7,452 nt of DNA from Planctomycetota bacterium (GCA_016935955.1 JAFGPY010000025.1:1-7452); one strand, 5' to 3'; counted from the first letter of the stretch, positions 1-5,438 are shown. Translations and numbers: made by a program. Notes: a model not told the origin generated them from the letters alone.

Positions 1-168
1 CTGCGGGCGGTGGCCTGGTTCGACGAGCGGCTGATCGAAGCCGTCGAGGACCCGCGGCCCGACCGATTCTACGTCGGCGTACAGTGGCATCCCGAGAACC
101 TGTACAACGAGCGGCGGCACCTGGCCCTTTTCCAAGCCTTGGTCGCCGAAGCACGCCGCCGCATGTAG
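1..168 (+). CDS. Peptidase C26 / class I glutamine amidotransferase-like protein, C-terminal end (partial)
   Basis: Only the last 55 residues are present; the gene enters from the left edge in frame 1 and stops at TAG 166-168. The fragment contains GVQWHPE (about residues 26-32), the His-x-Glu part of the catalytic triad of class I glutamine amidotransferase folds. The preceding [11 protein letters not shown] resembles the segment before this motif in gamma-glutamyl-gamma-aminobutyrate hydrolases (PuuD-like, peptidase C26). Members of that family hydrolyse gamma-glutamyl amide bonds in the cytoplasm. The nucleophilic Cys would lie upstream of the window, so activity cannot be judged. QWHPE rather than the QFHPES of biosynthetic amidotransferases favours the C26 hydrolase assignment. 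The exact substrate is not determinable. A hairpin-rich repeat follows the stop codon after about 30 bases. Confidence 0.8.
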   Translation: MRAVAWFDERLIEAVEDPRPDRFYVGVQWHPENLYNERRHLALFQALVAEARRRM

Positions 169-199
169 GGTGGGGACTCACACCCACGCAGGGTAATCA

Positions 200-270
200 A
201 GGGTGCCATGCTTCTGCTTGCAGAAGCATGCGAACAGATCATGGCCACGCAAGCGTGGCCATGCCACCCT
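200..270. repeat. Intergenic paired-hairpin repeat (REP-like palindromic element)
   Basis: This noncoding block holds two perfect palindromes of the same design. Hairpin 1 has an 11-bp stem, CATGCTTCTGC (207-217) with its complement (220-230), around a TT loop. Hairpin 2 has an 11-bp stem, CATGGCCACGC (240-250) with its complement (253-263), around an AA loop. An outer inverted repeat, AGGGTG (200-205) with CACCCT (265-270), brackets both, so the whole can fold as a small cloverleaf. A weaker GGGTG/CACCC pair lies at 168-172/181-185. I recall similar CATG hairpins between planctomycete genes, but this is from memory. There is no T-tract, so it is not a standard terminator for the upstream gene. 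Confidence 0.7.
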
Positions 271-353
271 GCCCGACGGGGCGCTCTGGATGGCTGCAAG
301 CGGCCATGGCACCCGATGCACGAGTTGGCCCGACGGCCAAAGGAGCGGCAGCG

Positions 354-1469
354 GTGCGTCGGCACATCCTGCAACTTCTCCCCGAAGTGGACCCCGGCGG
401 CGCGGAGCGCGTCGTGCTGATGCTGGCCCGCCACTTGCCGCGCGAGCGATTCGACGTGTCGGTGGCCGCACTCGACGGGCGTGGGGCGCTCGGCGCCGCT
501 CTTCGCGAGGCCGGGTGCCCGGTATACGACCTGGGCGGCCGCGGATGCTACTCCGTCGGCAGCCTGCCGGCCTTTTGCCGACTGGTGCGCACGGTGCGTC
601 CGGACATTGTGCACTCGCACCTGTTCCGCGCCCACCTTGCCGCCGCATGGTCCGGTTGCCGCAAACACACGCGGGCGGTCGTGATGACCGAGCACCAGGC
701 CGACCCGCGGCGCTGGGCCATGTGGCTGCTGCGCCGCGCCGCTCGCAGGGCCGACGCCCTCACGGCCGTCAGCGAAGGTGTGCGAAGCCACCTGATCGCC
801 CGCGGCTTCTCCCCCGAGAGCGTCCTGATGCTGCCTAACGGCATCGAGACGCAACCGCTCGCCGAAGCGCAGCCCGCGTGCCGTGCCACCCTTTCGCTGC
901 CTGACGACGCCCGCATGCTGCTGTTCGCGGGACGGCTGACGCGGCAGAAGGGGCTCGACGTCCTGCTTGCAGCTCTTTCGTCCCTGGCGGCCGACTATCC
1001 GTCCCTGCGACTCGTGGTGGCCGGCGACGGAGAAGATCGCCCGGCCCTCACGGCCCTGGCCGCACGGCTGGGACTCGCACAACGTGTTGTCTTCCTGGGC
1101 CGCCGCGATGACGTGCCCTCGCTGATGAAGGCCGCCGATGTGGTGGTCCTGCCGAGCCGCTGGGAAGGTCTGTCGCTGGTTCTGCTGGAGGCGATGGCCG
1201 CAGGCCGCCCCGTGGTGGCGACGCGGGTCGAAGGTCAGACCGAGACGATCGACCATGGCCGCACGGGCTTGCTGGTCGAGTCCGAGTCGCCCGAAGCGAT
1301 GGCGGCGGCGATTTGCCGGGTGCTCGATGACACGGCCTTGGCGGCGCGGATGTCGGAAGCTGCGGCCGCGCAGGTGTTGCAACACTTCACGGCCACGGCC
1401 ATGGCCTCGCGCTACGCCGATCTCTACGATCGTCTGCTCACCGATCGCGCGGGTGCCGATTTGTGTTGA
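354..1469 (+). CDS. GT4-family glycosyltransferase (GT-B fold)
   Basis: This is a predicted cytoplasmic or membrane-peripheral retaining glycosyltransferase of 371 residues, a normal length for family GT4. The N-terminal acceptor domain starts RRHILQLLPEVDPGGAERV, containing the GGAE motif common in this family. It continues with IVHSHLFRAHLAA and LTAVSEGV, ending in LPNGI. The C-terminal donor domain holds LLFAGRLTRQKGLDVLL, VVAGDGEDR, VFLGRRDDV and the EX7E signature SRWEGLSLVLLEAMAAG (about residues 264-280), which contacts the nucleotide sugar. Start choice: GTG 354 has AAAGGAG at 339-345 with an 8-base spacer, and the protein then aligns from its first beta strand. The frame is open further upstream, with ATG at 306 and 84, but those starts would translate the hairpin repeat. 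Donor and acceptor are unknown. Polysaccharide or lipid glycosylation is the family's usual role. Confidence 0.88.
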   Translation: MRRHILQLLPEVDPGGAERVVLMLARHLPRERFDVSVAALDGRGALGAALREAGCPVYDLGGRGCYSVGSLPAFCRLVRTVRPDIVHSHLFRAHLAAAWSGCRKHTRAVVMTEHQADPRRWAMWLLRRAARRADALTAVSEGVRSHLIARGFSPESVLMLPNGIETQPLAEAQPACRATLSLPDDARMLLFAGRLTRQKGLDVLLAALSSLAADYPSLRLVVAGDGEDRPALTALAARLGLAQRVVFLGRRDDVPSLMKAADVVVLPSRWEGLSLVLLEAMAAGRPVVATRVEGQTETIDHGRTGLLVESESPEAMAAAICRVLDDTALAARMSEAAAAQVLQHFTATAMASRYADLYDRLLTDRAGADLC

Positions 1470-1493
1470 CTGACTATCTCGGTCCGCTAGAAT
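1466..1493 (+). promoter_or_regulatory. Sigma70-type promoter for the HU gene
   Basis: The -35 box is TTGACT (1466-1471) and the -10 box TAGAAT (1488-1493), with a 16-base spacer. Each matches the bacterial housekeeping consensus at five of six positions. Transcription would start near 1500, giving a leader of about 57 bases before the HU start codon. The -35 box overlaps the TGA stop codon (1467-1469) of the glycosyltransferase gene, so HU has its own promoter embedded in the end of its neighbour. Confidence 0.65.
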
Positions 1494-1557
1494 CCCGCAT
1501 GGATACTGGGTTTTCGACCTACTGCGAATTCCGACATCACGGCACAAAGGAGAGAGC

Positions 1558-1827
1558 ATGAACAAGGGCGAATTCGTCGAGATGCTGGCCGACAGCATGG
1601 GCAACTCGAAGGCCGCGGCCGGCCGCGCGCTGGACTGCGTGCTCGATTGCCTGGCCAAAGCCGTCAAGAGAGAAGAGAAGGTCTCGCTCAGCGGCTTCGG
1701 CATCTTCGAGGTGAAGAAGCGCAAGTCGCGCATGGGCGTCAATCCGAAGACCGGCGAGAAGATCAAGATCAAGGCCTCCAAGACCGTCGGCTTCAAGGCG
1801 GCCAAGGCCCTGAAGGATACCCTCTAG
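1558..1827 (+). CDS. hup: HU/IHF-family nucleoid-associated DNA-binding protein
   Basis: This is an 89-residue protein of standard HU length that aligns end to end with bacterial HU. HU dimers bind and bend DNA with little sequence preference, organising the nucleoid and assisting replication, recombination and transcription. The N-terminal helical half starts MNKGEFVEML and contains SKAAAGRALD (17-26), matching E. coli HU-beta closely. SGFGIFEVKKR is the conserved beta-sheet segment. The beta-arm follows with GVNPKTGEKIKI, including the NP turn whose proline intercalates between bases. The C-terminal helix is FKAAKALKD. An ideal Shine-Dalgarno, AAAGGAG (1546-1552), lies 5 bases before the ATG, fitting an abundant protein. 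Two cysteines in the dimerisation helix (DCVLDC) are uncommon for HU. It has its own promoter and a likely terminator, so it is probably mainly monocistronic. IHF subunits are less likely because the arm and SKAAAGRALD are HU-like. Confidence 0.95.
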   Translation: MNKGEFVEMLADSMGNSKAAAGRALDCVLDCLAKAVKREEKVSLSGFGIFEVKKRKSRMGVNPKTGEKIKIKASKTVGFKAAKALKDTL

Positions 1828-1868
1828 GTTCCCCCGCGCCGCGAGGCCGAACCGAATCCGTCACGACC

Positions 1869-1908
1869 CGCGCCGCCGGAGATGCCCATTCGGCGGCGCG
1901 ATTGCTTT
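1869..1908 (+). terminator. Probable intrinsic terminator after the HU gene
   Basis: A perfect 10-bp GC stem, CGCGCCGCCG (1869-1878) with CGGCGGCGCG (1891-1900), closes a 12-base loop. It is followed by ATTGCTTT, a modest T-rich tail. It lies 41 bases after the HU stop codon and just before the tsaB reading frame. The imperfect T-tract means read-through into tsaB is possible. The ATG at 1882 sits in the loop of this hairpin. Confidence 0.55.
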
Positions 1909-2619
1909 GGACCCGTTCAGGAGCCGACCATCAATCTGCTGGCACTGGAAACTTCAGGACGCATCGGCGGCATCGCGCTGGCCCGCGACGGCCACCTGCT
2001 CGCCGAACGAACCATGACCGAAGGCATGCGTCACGGGCGGCAGATGTTGCCGCTGGTGGCCGAGACGGTGGCCGAGGTCGGCTGGTCGCCGGGTGACATC
2101 GACGTGCTGGCCCTGAGCATCGGGCCGGGCAGCTTCACCGGCCTGCGGATCAGCGTCACGTTCGCCCGCACCCTGGCCTCGCAACAGCCGCTGAGCATCG
2201 TCGCCGTGCCGACGCTCGAAGTGATCGCCTCGAACGCTCCGGCCGCCGAACGAACGATCGGTGTGGTCTGCTACGCCCAGCGCGACGGCGTCTACTGGGC
2301 CGCCTATCGTCGCCTCGACGACGGGACGCTCGAACGCACGATGGTCGAGGAAGTGGGCCCACCCGCCGAGGCGGCCGAACGGTTGCCGCAGGACACATGG
2401 TTGATCGGCGATGGACTGGGCCGCTGCGCCGAGTCGTTTGCCGGGCGGCGGCAAGCCGACGAGTCGCTCTGGACGCCGCGCGCCGCCGTGGTGGCCATGC
2501 TGGGCGAGCGACTGCACCTGGCCGGTCGTCACGTTGCCGCCGAGTTGCTCGAACCTCTCTACGTTCGTCGTCCCGCCCCGGTCGAAGTGGCCGAGCGCCG
2601 CCGTCGCGGCGGACGATGA
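1882..2619 (+). CDS. tsaB: tRNA threonylcarbamoyladenosine biosynthesis protein TsaB
   Basis: TsaB is the non-catalytic ASKHA-fold partner of TsaD in the complex, with TsaE, that makes the t6A37 modification of ANN-decoding tRNAs. The N-terminus contains INLLALETSGRIGGIALA, matching the ILAIDT phosphate-loop strand of the family. The family hallmark SIGPGSFTGLRISVTFARTL follows, and DGVYWAAYRR corresponds to the GEVYWAEY segment of E. coli TsaB. PLYVRRPAPVE is the usual C-terminal end. The listed start, ATG 1882, is the only canonical upstream start. It lies in the loop of the HU terminator, with GGAG directly abutting it, and adds 16 residues (MPIRRRDCFGPVQEPT) with no counterpart in the family. 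Starting at the ATC codon 1930, which has AGGAG (1919-1923) 6 bases upstream, would give 229 residues, close to the usual length of about 230. The product call is secure; the start is not. The gene converges on the methyltransferase gene with 36 bases between stops. Confidence 0.9.
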   Translation: MPIRRRDCFGPVQEPTINLLALETSGRIGGIALARDGHLLAERTMTEGMRHGRQMLPLVAETVAEVGWSPGDIDVLALSIGPGSFTGLRISVTFARTLASQQPLSIVAVPTLEVIASNAPAAERTIGVVCYAQRDGVYWAAYRRLDDGTLERTMVEEVGPPAEAAERLPQDTWLIGDGLGRCAESFAGRRQADESLWTPRAAVVAMLGERLHLAGRHVAAELLEPLYVRRPAPVEVAERRRRGGR

Positions 2620-2655
2620 CCATTCAGCATACAACCGTTGAAGACAGCGAACCCG

Positions 2656-3327
2656 CTATCGTCGCCTGGCGATGTAGGTCTGCTCGGGGCCGACGCCGCG
2701 AGTGAAGTGCCGCTTGAAGAGAGCATTGATCGACGTGAAGCGCTCGACCGTCTCGAAGCCGGCCGCACCGAGCAGGTCGCCCAGTTCGCGATACGAAAGC
2801 AGGTTGGTGTGGTGCTCCATGCGATCGGGGATGCGGTAGAGCGTGCGGCGGATCAGGTTGCGATTGGGTGTGGTGACGTAGAGGATCGCGCCGGGCCGGC
2901 AGACGCGGGCCACTTCGGCCAGGATGCGGTCGGTGCCGGGCACGTGCTCCAGGATGTCGGTCATCGTCACGACGTCGAACGAGGTGTCGTCGAAGGGCAA
3001 CGGTTCGAGGATGTTGTGCACGGCCACGGTGCTTCGCGGCGACACCTGCCGGGCACGCTCGACGGCGTGCTGCGACACGTCGAGTCCAAAGGTTTCGAAA
3101 TCGTCGGCAAACCGCCGCAACAGAAACCCGTACGCGCAGCCGATGTCGAGCAGCCGTCCACCTGCCGGGGCGTGCCGCCGCACGTCGGCCGCATAGCCGT
3201 CGAAGACCGCCTGCAGGTCGCGGTACCCGCCGGTGACGCGGTAGAAGAAGGAGCGGCTGCCGTTGAAGTACTCCTCGGTGTAGAGGTCTTCGTAGTGCGT
3301 GCCGCTGGTTGCCGGATCGTCGGCCAT
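2656..3327 (-). CDS. Class I SAM-dependent methyltransferase (type 11/23-like)
   Basis: This 223-residue protein has a Rossmann-like methyltransferase domain. Motif I, RLLDIGCAYG (about 58-67), is the glycine-rich SAM loop, and GLD (81-83) ends strand 2 with the acidic residue that binds the ribose hydroxyls. Later motifs include PLPFDDTSFDVVTMTDILEHV (split here at about 109-116 and 117-129) and CRPGAILYVTTPN. The C-terminal YRELGDLLGAAGFETVE is typical of small-molecule or lipid/sugar methyltransferases in the Methyltransf_11/23 groups. The substrate cannot be read from the sequence. The N-terminal YFNGSRSFFYR segment may be the acceptor lid. ATG 3327 is preferred because AAGGA lies 7 bases upstream. 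A longer TTG start at 3363 lacks this. The kinase gene upstream is 116 bases away on the same strand, so co-transcription is possible. Confidence 0.85.
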   Translation of the reverse strand: MADDPATSGTHYEDLYTEEYFNGSRSFFYRVTGGYRDLQAVFDGYAADVRRHAPAGGRLLDIGCAYGFLLRRFADDFETFGLDVSQHAVERARQVSPRSTVAVHNILEPLPFDDTSFDVVTMTDILEHVPGTDRILAEVARVCRPGAILYVTTPNRNLIRRTLYRIPDRMEHHTNLLSYRELGDLLGAAGFETVERFTSINALFKRHFTRGVGPEQTYIARRR

Positions 3328-3372
3328 GAGTCGGTCCTTGCGTGGGGCGAGGCCCCCGTCCAAAAGCGCCAG

Positions 3373-3401
3373 ACTCTAACCGATGGCCCGCCACGGGCCA
3401 A
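3373..3401 (-). promoter_or_regulatory. Weak promoter candidate for the methyltransferase gene
   Basis: Read on the minus strand, TTGGCC (3401-3396) and TAGAGT (3378-3373) are separated by 17 bases in the gap between the kinase stop and the methyltransferase start. The start of transcription would be near 3366, giving a leader of about 39 bases. Both boxes are imperfect. The same place holds a 7-bp hairpin (3384-3390 with 3394-3400, CCA loop) that could instead be the end of the kinase transcript, although no T-tract follows it. Confidence 0.3.
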
Positions 3402-3443
3402 GCGAATTGTCAGGATGGACAGAAGCCGGCTGTGACGGAATGC

Positions 3444-4211
3444 TCACTCGGCGGCGGGAACGTAGACGGTGAACGTCGCGCCTTGGCCGGGGCTGCTGAT
3501 CACGCTGACGTCGCCGTGATACTGGCGGGCGATCTTCCGCGACAGCCACAGGCCGAGCCCCGTGCCGCCCCCGCCCGCTTCCTCGGTGCGCGTGGTGAAG
3601 AATGGCTCGAACAGCCGGTCCATGGTGTCGCTGTCGATGCCGTGCCCCGTGTCGGACACCTCCAGGGCCACGTACTCGTTGTCGCGGTAGACGCGAAGGG
3701 TGAGGAATCCGCCGCCGCAGGACATGGCGTGACGGGCGTTGATGATCAGGTTCAGCAGCACCTGGGTCATCTCCAGGGGCGCCACCTCGATCGCCAGCGA
3801 CTCGTCCAGGTCGAGTTGCACCTGGATGCCGTCCTTCTTCGGGTCGCGGCCCAGGAGGGCCAGCGCCTCCCTCATCAGTTCGGCCGCCGAGGCGCAGCGA
3901 ACTTCGTTGTCAGTACTGCGAGCGAAGCCCAGCATGCTGCGGATCATGGTCGAGGCCTGTTCGCTGCAGGCCATCGTCTTCTGAAGGGCCGTCTGCATCT
4001 TCTCCTGATTCGAGCCGGCCAGAGCCATGTCGGCCTGGTTCATGATCGTCATCAGCAGGTTGTTGAACTCGTGGGCCATGCCCATGCTCAGCGTGCCGAG
4101 GGTGGCCAGACGCTGGGCCTGCAGGAGCTGGTTCTCCAGGGCCTCGGCTCGGGCGGTCAGTTGGTCGATCTTCTCGGCGATGCTGGTCGGTGGCGTACGA
4201 AGACGTGCCAT
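3444..4211 (-). CDS. Soluble sensor histidine kinase without a sensor domain (NtrB-like core)
   Basis: This 255-residue protein consists almost entirely of a histidine-kinase core. A short coiled coil (about 12-35, IAEKIDQLTARAEALENQLL) leads into the H-box GMAHEFNNLL, with the phospho-accepting His at about 47. The ATP-binding domain has an N-box (LLNLIINARHAM, about 152-163), G1 (DTGHGI, 187-192), F-box (LFEPFFTT, 200-207) and G2 (GGGGTGLGLWLS, 213-224). All catalytic residues expected for autophosphorylation are visible. There is no signal peptide, membrane segment, PAS or GAF domain, so it acts in the cytoplasm and must receive its signal from a partner or through the coiled coil. The H-box HEFNN is of the class found in NtrB-like kinases. 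No response regulator lies nearby. ATG 4211 has GGAGAG 9 bases upstream. A TTG at 4268 would add 19 residues with no visible motif. Confidence 0.87.
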   Translation of the reverse strand: MARLRTPPTSIAEKIDQLTARAEALENQLLQAQRLATLGTLSMGMAHEFNNLLMTIMNQADMALAGSNQEKMQTALQKTMACSEQASTMIRSMLGFARSTDNEVRCASAAELMREALALLGRDPKKDGIQVQLDLDESLAIEVAPLEMTQVLLNLIINARHAMSCGGGFLTLRVYRDNEYVALEVSDTGHGIDSDTMDRLFEPFFTTRTEEAGGGGTGLGLWLSRKIARQYHGDVSVISSPGQGATFTVYVPAAE

Positions 4212-4447
4212 GCGGTCGGTCTCTCCACAGTCCCCACGAACGGGGGAATCCCCCTTTTCAGCGCACAAACGGAGTTGGCCTGCGTCCTTACATCCCTCTT
4301 ATCGTCCACTTTGGGCGTCGGGTTGAGAGTTTGTGCCCCTCGGACACGCCGCCAGCGGGTGCCATGCCTGCCGCTCGGCCGGGTCGTGGAAGAAGCCGAG
4401 CCCGGAAAGCCGCAAGGCCCGGCGCGGCGGCGCGGTACAATGCAGCC
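4212..4447. other. Divergent intergenic region between the kinase gene and the small protein gene
   Basis: This 236-base region lies between two divergently transcribed genes and carries no credible gene. It contains a compact palindrome, GGGGGAATCCCCC (4242-4254), followed by TTTT on the plus strand; on the minus strand this falls in the kinase leader. It also contains a 10-base match (GGGTGCCATG, 4357-4366) to the left end of the hairpin repeat at 201-210, but without the rest of that repeat. An inverted repeat CTCGGC/GCCGAG lies at 4374-4379/4395-4400. I see no clear promoter for the kinase. Confidence 0.5.
4436..4441 (+). promoter_or_regulatory. -10 box of a possible leaderless promoter
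   Basis: TACAAT matches the -10 consensus at five of six positions. It ends 6 bases before the ATG at 4448, so transcription would begin on or next to the start codon. No recognisable -35 box lies 16-18 bases upstream (the bases there are CAAGGC or similar), which weakens the call. Confidence 0.4.
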
Positions 4448-4741
4448 ATGACGCACAAGCAACTGGTCGATGAGCTTTGCCTGCTGGCCGAGCACGTGGG
4501 CCTGACGGTGCGCCGCGAGAACCTCGACGGCGCCGCCGGGGGTCTGTGCCGGCTCAAGGGCCGCATGGTCCTGCTGGTCGATCCCTCGTTGCCGGCGGAC
4601 CAGCAGGCGGAGGTGCTTGCTTCGGCATTGGTCGAGGCCGACCGCGCCGCCACGGCCGAGGGTCGCGCCGCGCGGCTCGAAGAGGTCTACGTCCTTCCCC
4701 AGGTGCGGCAATACATCGAGGGCTTCACCCTCCCCCACTGA
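4448..4741 (+). CDS. Conserved small protein of unknown function (97 aa)
   Basis: I have no function for this protein. It is 97 residues, soluble, and has no signal peptide or membrane segment. It has a helical N-terminus (HKQLVDELCLLAEHVGLTVRRE), then GGLCRLKGRMVLLVD, which looks like a beta hairpin. LPADQQAEVLASALVEAD is a second helix, and the C-terminus is LEEVYVLPQVRQYIE. From memory, proteins of about 90-100 residues with this order (GLCRLKG, LP..Q..EVLA, then YVLP.VR..IE) occur as unannotated families in Planctomycetota and some other phyla. I know of no experimental data. ATG 4448 is chosen because the pattern starts there. The open frame extends upstream into noncoding sequence. There is no Shine-Dalgarno, and a -10 box sits 6 bases before the ATG. 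Its stop is 22 bases from that of the convergent nadD. Confidence 0.75.
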   Translation: MTHKQLVDELCLLAEHVGLTVRRENLDGAAGGLCRLKGRMVLLVDPSLPADQQAEVLASALVEADRAATAEGRAARLEEVYVLPQVRQYIEGFTLPH

Positions 4742-4763
4742 GCCCAGACAGGTCGCGGGAAGA

Positions 4764-5375
4764 TCAGCGGTACAGGCCGTGGTCGCGGATGTAGGCGGCG
4801 ACCGCCGGCGGCACGAGGTCATCGATCGGCAGGCCGTCGCGGACGCGGCGGCGAATGTCCGTAGCCGAGACGTCCACCAGCGGGGTATTGAGCACGTCGG
4901 CCAGCAGGCGGTCCGCAGTCTCGTCGCCCAGGGTCCGGCGCAGGGCAGGCAGGTCTCCCAGGTCGATTCCCGGCCGCGGCAACGTCACGACGCGGGCCAG
5001 GCGAACGACCTCCTCGAAATGGTACCAGAGGTGCAGCTCGCGGAGCATGTCGGCCCCGACCAGGAACACCAGCGTCGCTCCCGGACACAGGCGGCGCAAC
5101 TCGCGCAGCGTCTCAACCGTGTAGCTCGGCCCGTCGCGGCGAAGCTCCATGTTGCTGACCTCGATGCGCGGGTCTTCGGCTGCAGCCAGCCGGCACATGA
5201 CCAGGCGGTCGGTGTCGCCGGCCAGGTCGCCGCCGTTCTTGTGCGGCGGACGGGCGCTGGGCACGAGGATCAGTCGGTCGAGCCCCAGGGCGTCCACGGC
5301 GGCGCGGGCCACGGCCAGGTGGCCCACGTGGATGGGGTTGAAGGTGCCGCCGAAGAGGGCTATGCAATCGCTCAT
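4764..5375 (-). CDS. nadD: Nicotinate-nucleotide adenylyltransferase
   Basis: NadD transfers AMP from ATP to nicotinate mononucleotide, giving deamido-NAD and pyrophosphate, a near-essential step of NAD synthesis in the cytoplasm. The 203-residue product has the usual length. The N-terminus shows the nucleotidyltransferase signature ALFGGTFNPIHVGHL (6-20), with the HxGH-type histidines that bind ATP phosphates. LILVPSARPPHK carries the conserved P-x-x-PHK segment that contacts the pyridine nucleotide. GPSYTVETLRELR and LVFLVGADML are standard NadD motifs. VSATDIRRRV (about 169-178) is the C-terminal SxTxIR signature, and the end, VPPAVAAYIRDHGLYR, is typical. ATG 5375 is chosen because motif I begins 5 residues later. 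A GTG 6 bases upstream is also possible. There is no Shine-Dalgarno, and a promoter places transcription initiation at the ATG. The long open frame upstream is antisense to larC and is not coding. Confidence 0.95.
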   Translation of the reverse strand: MSDCIALFGGTFNPIHVGHLAVARAAVDALGLDRLILVPSARPPHKNGGDLAGDTDRLVMCRLAAAEDPRIEVSNMELRRDGPSYTVETLRELRRLCPGATLVFLVGADMLRELHLWYHFEEVVRLARVVTLPRPGIDLGDLPALRRTLGDETADRLLADVLNTPLVDVSATDIRRRVRDGLPIDDLVPPAVAAYIRDHGLYR

Positions 5376-5382
5376 AGGCACG

Positions 5383-5411
5383 TTGATAGTCGGTCGTGCC
5401 CCCGGTGTCAA
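5383..5411 (-). promoter_or_regulatory. Promoter for nadD, probably leaderless
   Basis: On the minus strand a perfect -35 box TTGACA (5411-5406) is followed after 17 bases by TATCAA (5388-5383), a four-of-six -10 match. The -10 ends 7 bases before the A of the nadD ATG, so initiation would fall on or one base before the start codon. This agrees with the lack of any Shine-Dalgarno before nadD. Confidence 0.55.
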
Positions 5412-5419
5412 TAGTGAGC

Positions 5420-5433
5420 GATCGCGGATCGCG
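5420..5433. repeat. Tandem heptamer GATCGCG x2 between divergent promoters
   Basis: Two perfect adjacent copies of GATCGCG occupy 5420-5426 and 5427-5433. They lie between the -35 box of nadD (ends 5411) and the -35 box of larC (starts 5439). The position suits an operator or activator site serving both genes. It also contains a single GCGATCGC octamer. Function is inferred from position only. Confidence 0.4.
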
Positions 5434-5438
5434 AATGC

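Noticed and set aside
69..1805. 578-codon open frame on the minus strand
   Set aside because: It is antisense to the glycosyltransferase and HU genes, rich in Arg, His and Gln with no recognisable domain. It is a typical shadow of high-GC coding DNA.
2598..2612. CCGCCG/CGGCGG hairpin at the end of tsaB
   Set aside because: It is inside the coding region (arginine-rich tail), short, and lacks a T-tract. A terminator call is not supported.
2656..3394. Alternative frames overlapping the methyltransferase, on both strands
   Set aside because: Only the minus frame ending at 2656 carries SAM-binding motifs. The others have biased composition and no motifs.
4242..4258. GGGGGAATCCCCC followed by TTTT, resembling a terminator on the plus strand
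   Set aside because: The stem is only 5 bp and no plus-strand gene ends upstream. It lies in the kinase leader, so I record it only as a palindrome.
3342..4451. 369-codon open frame on the plus strand over the kinase
   Set aside because: The minus strand encodes every histidine-kinase motif in the right order. The plus frame has no domain and is a shadow.
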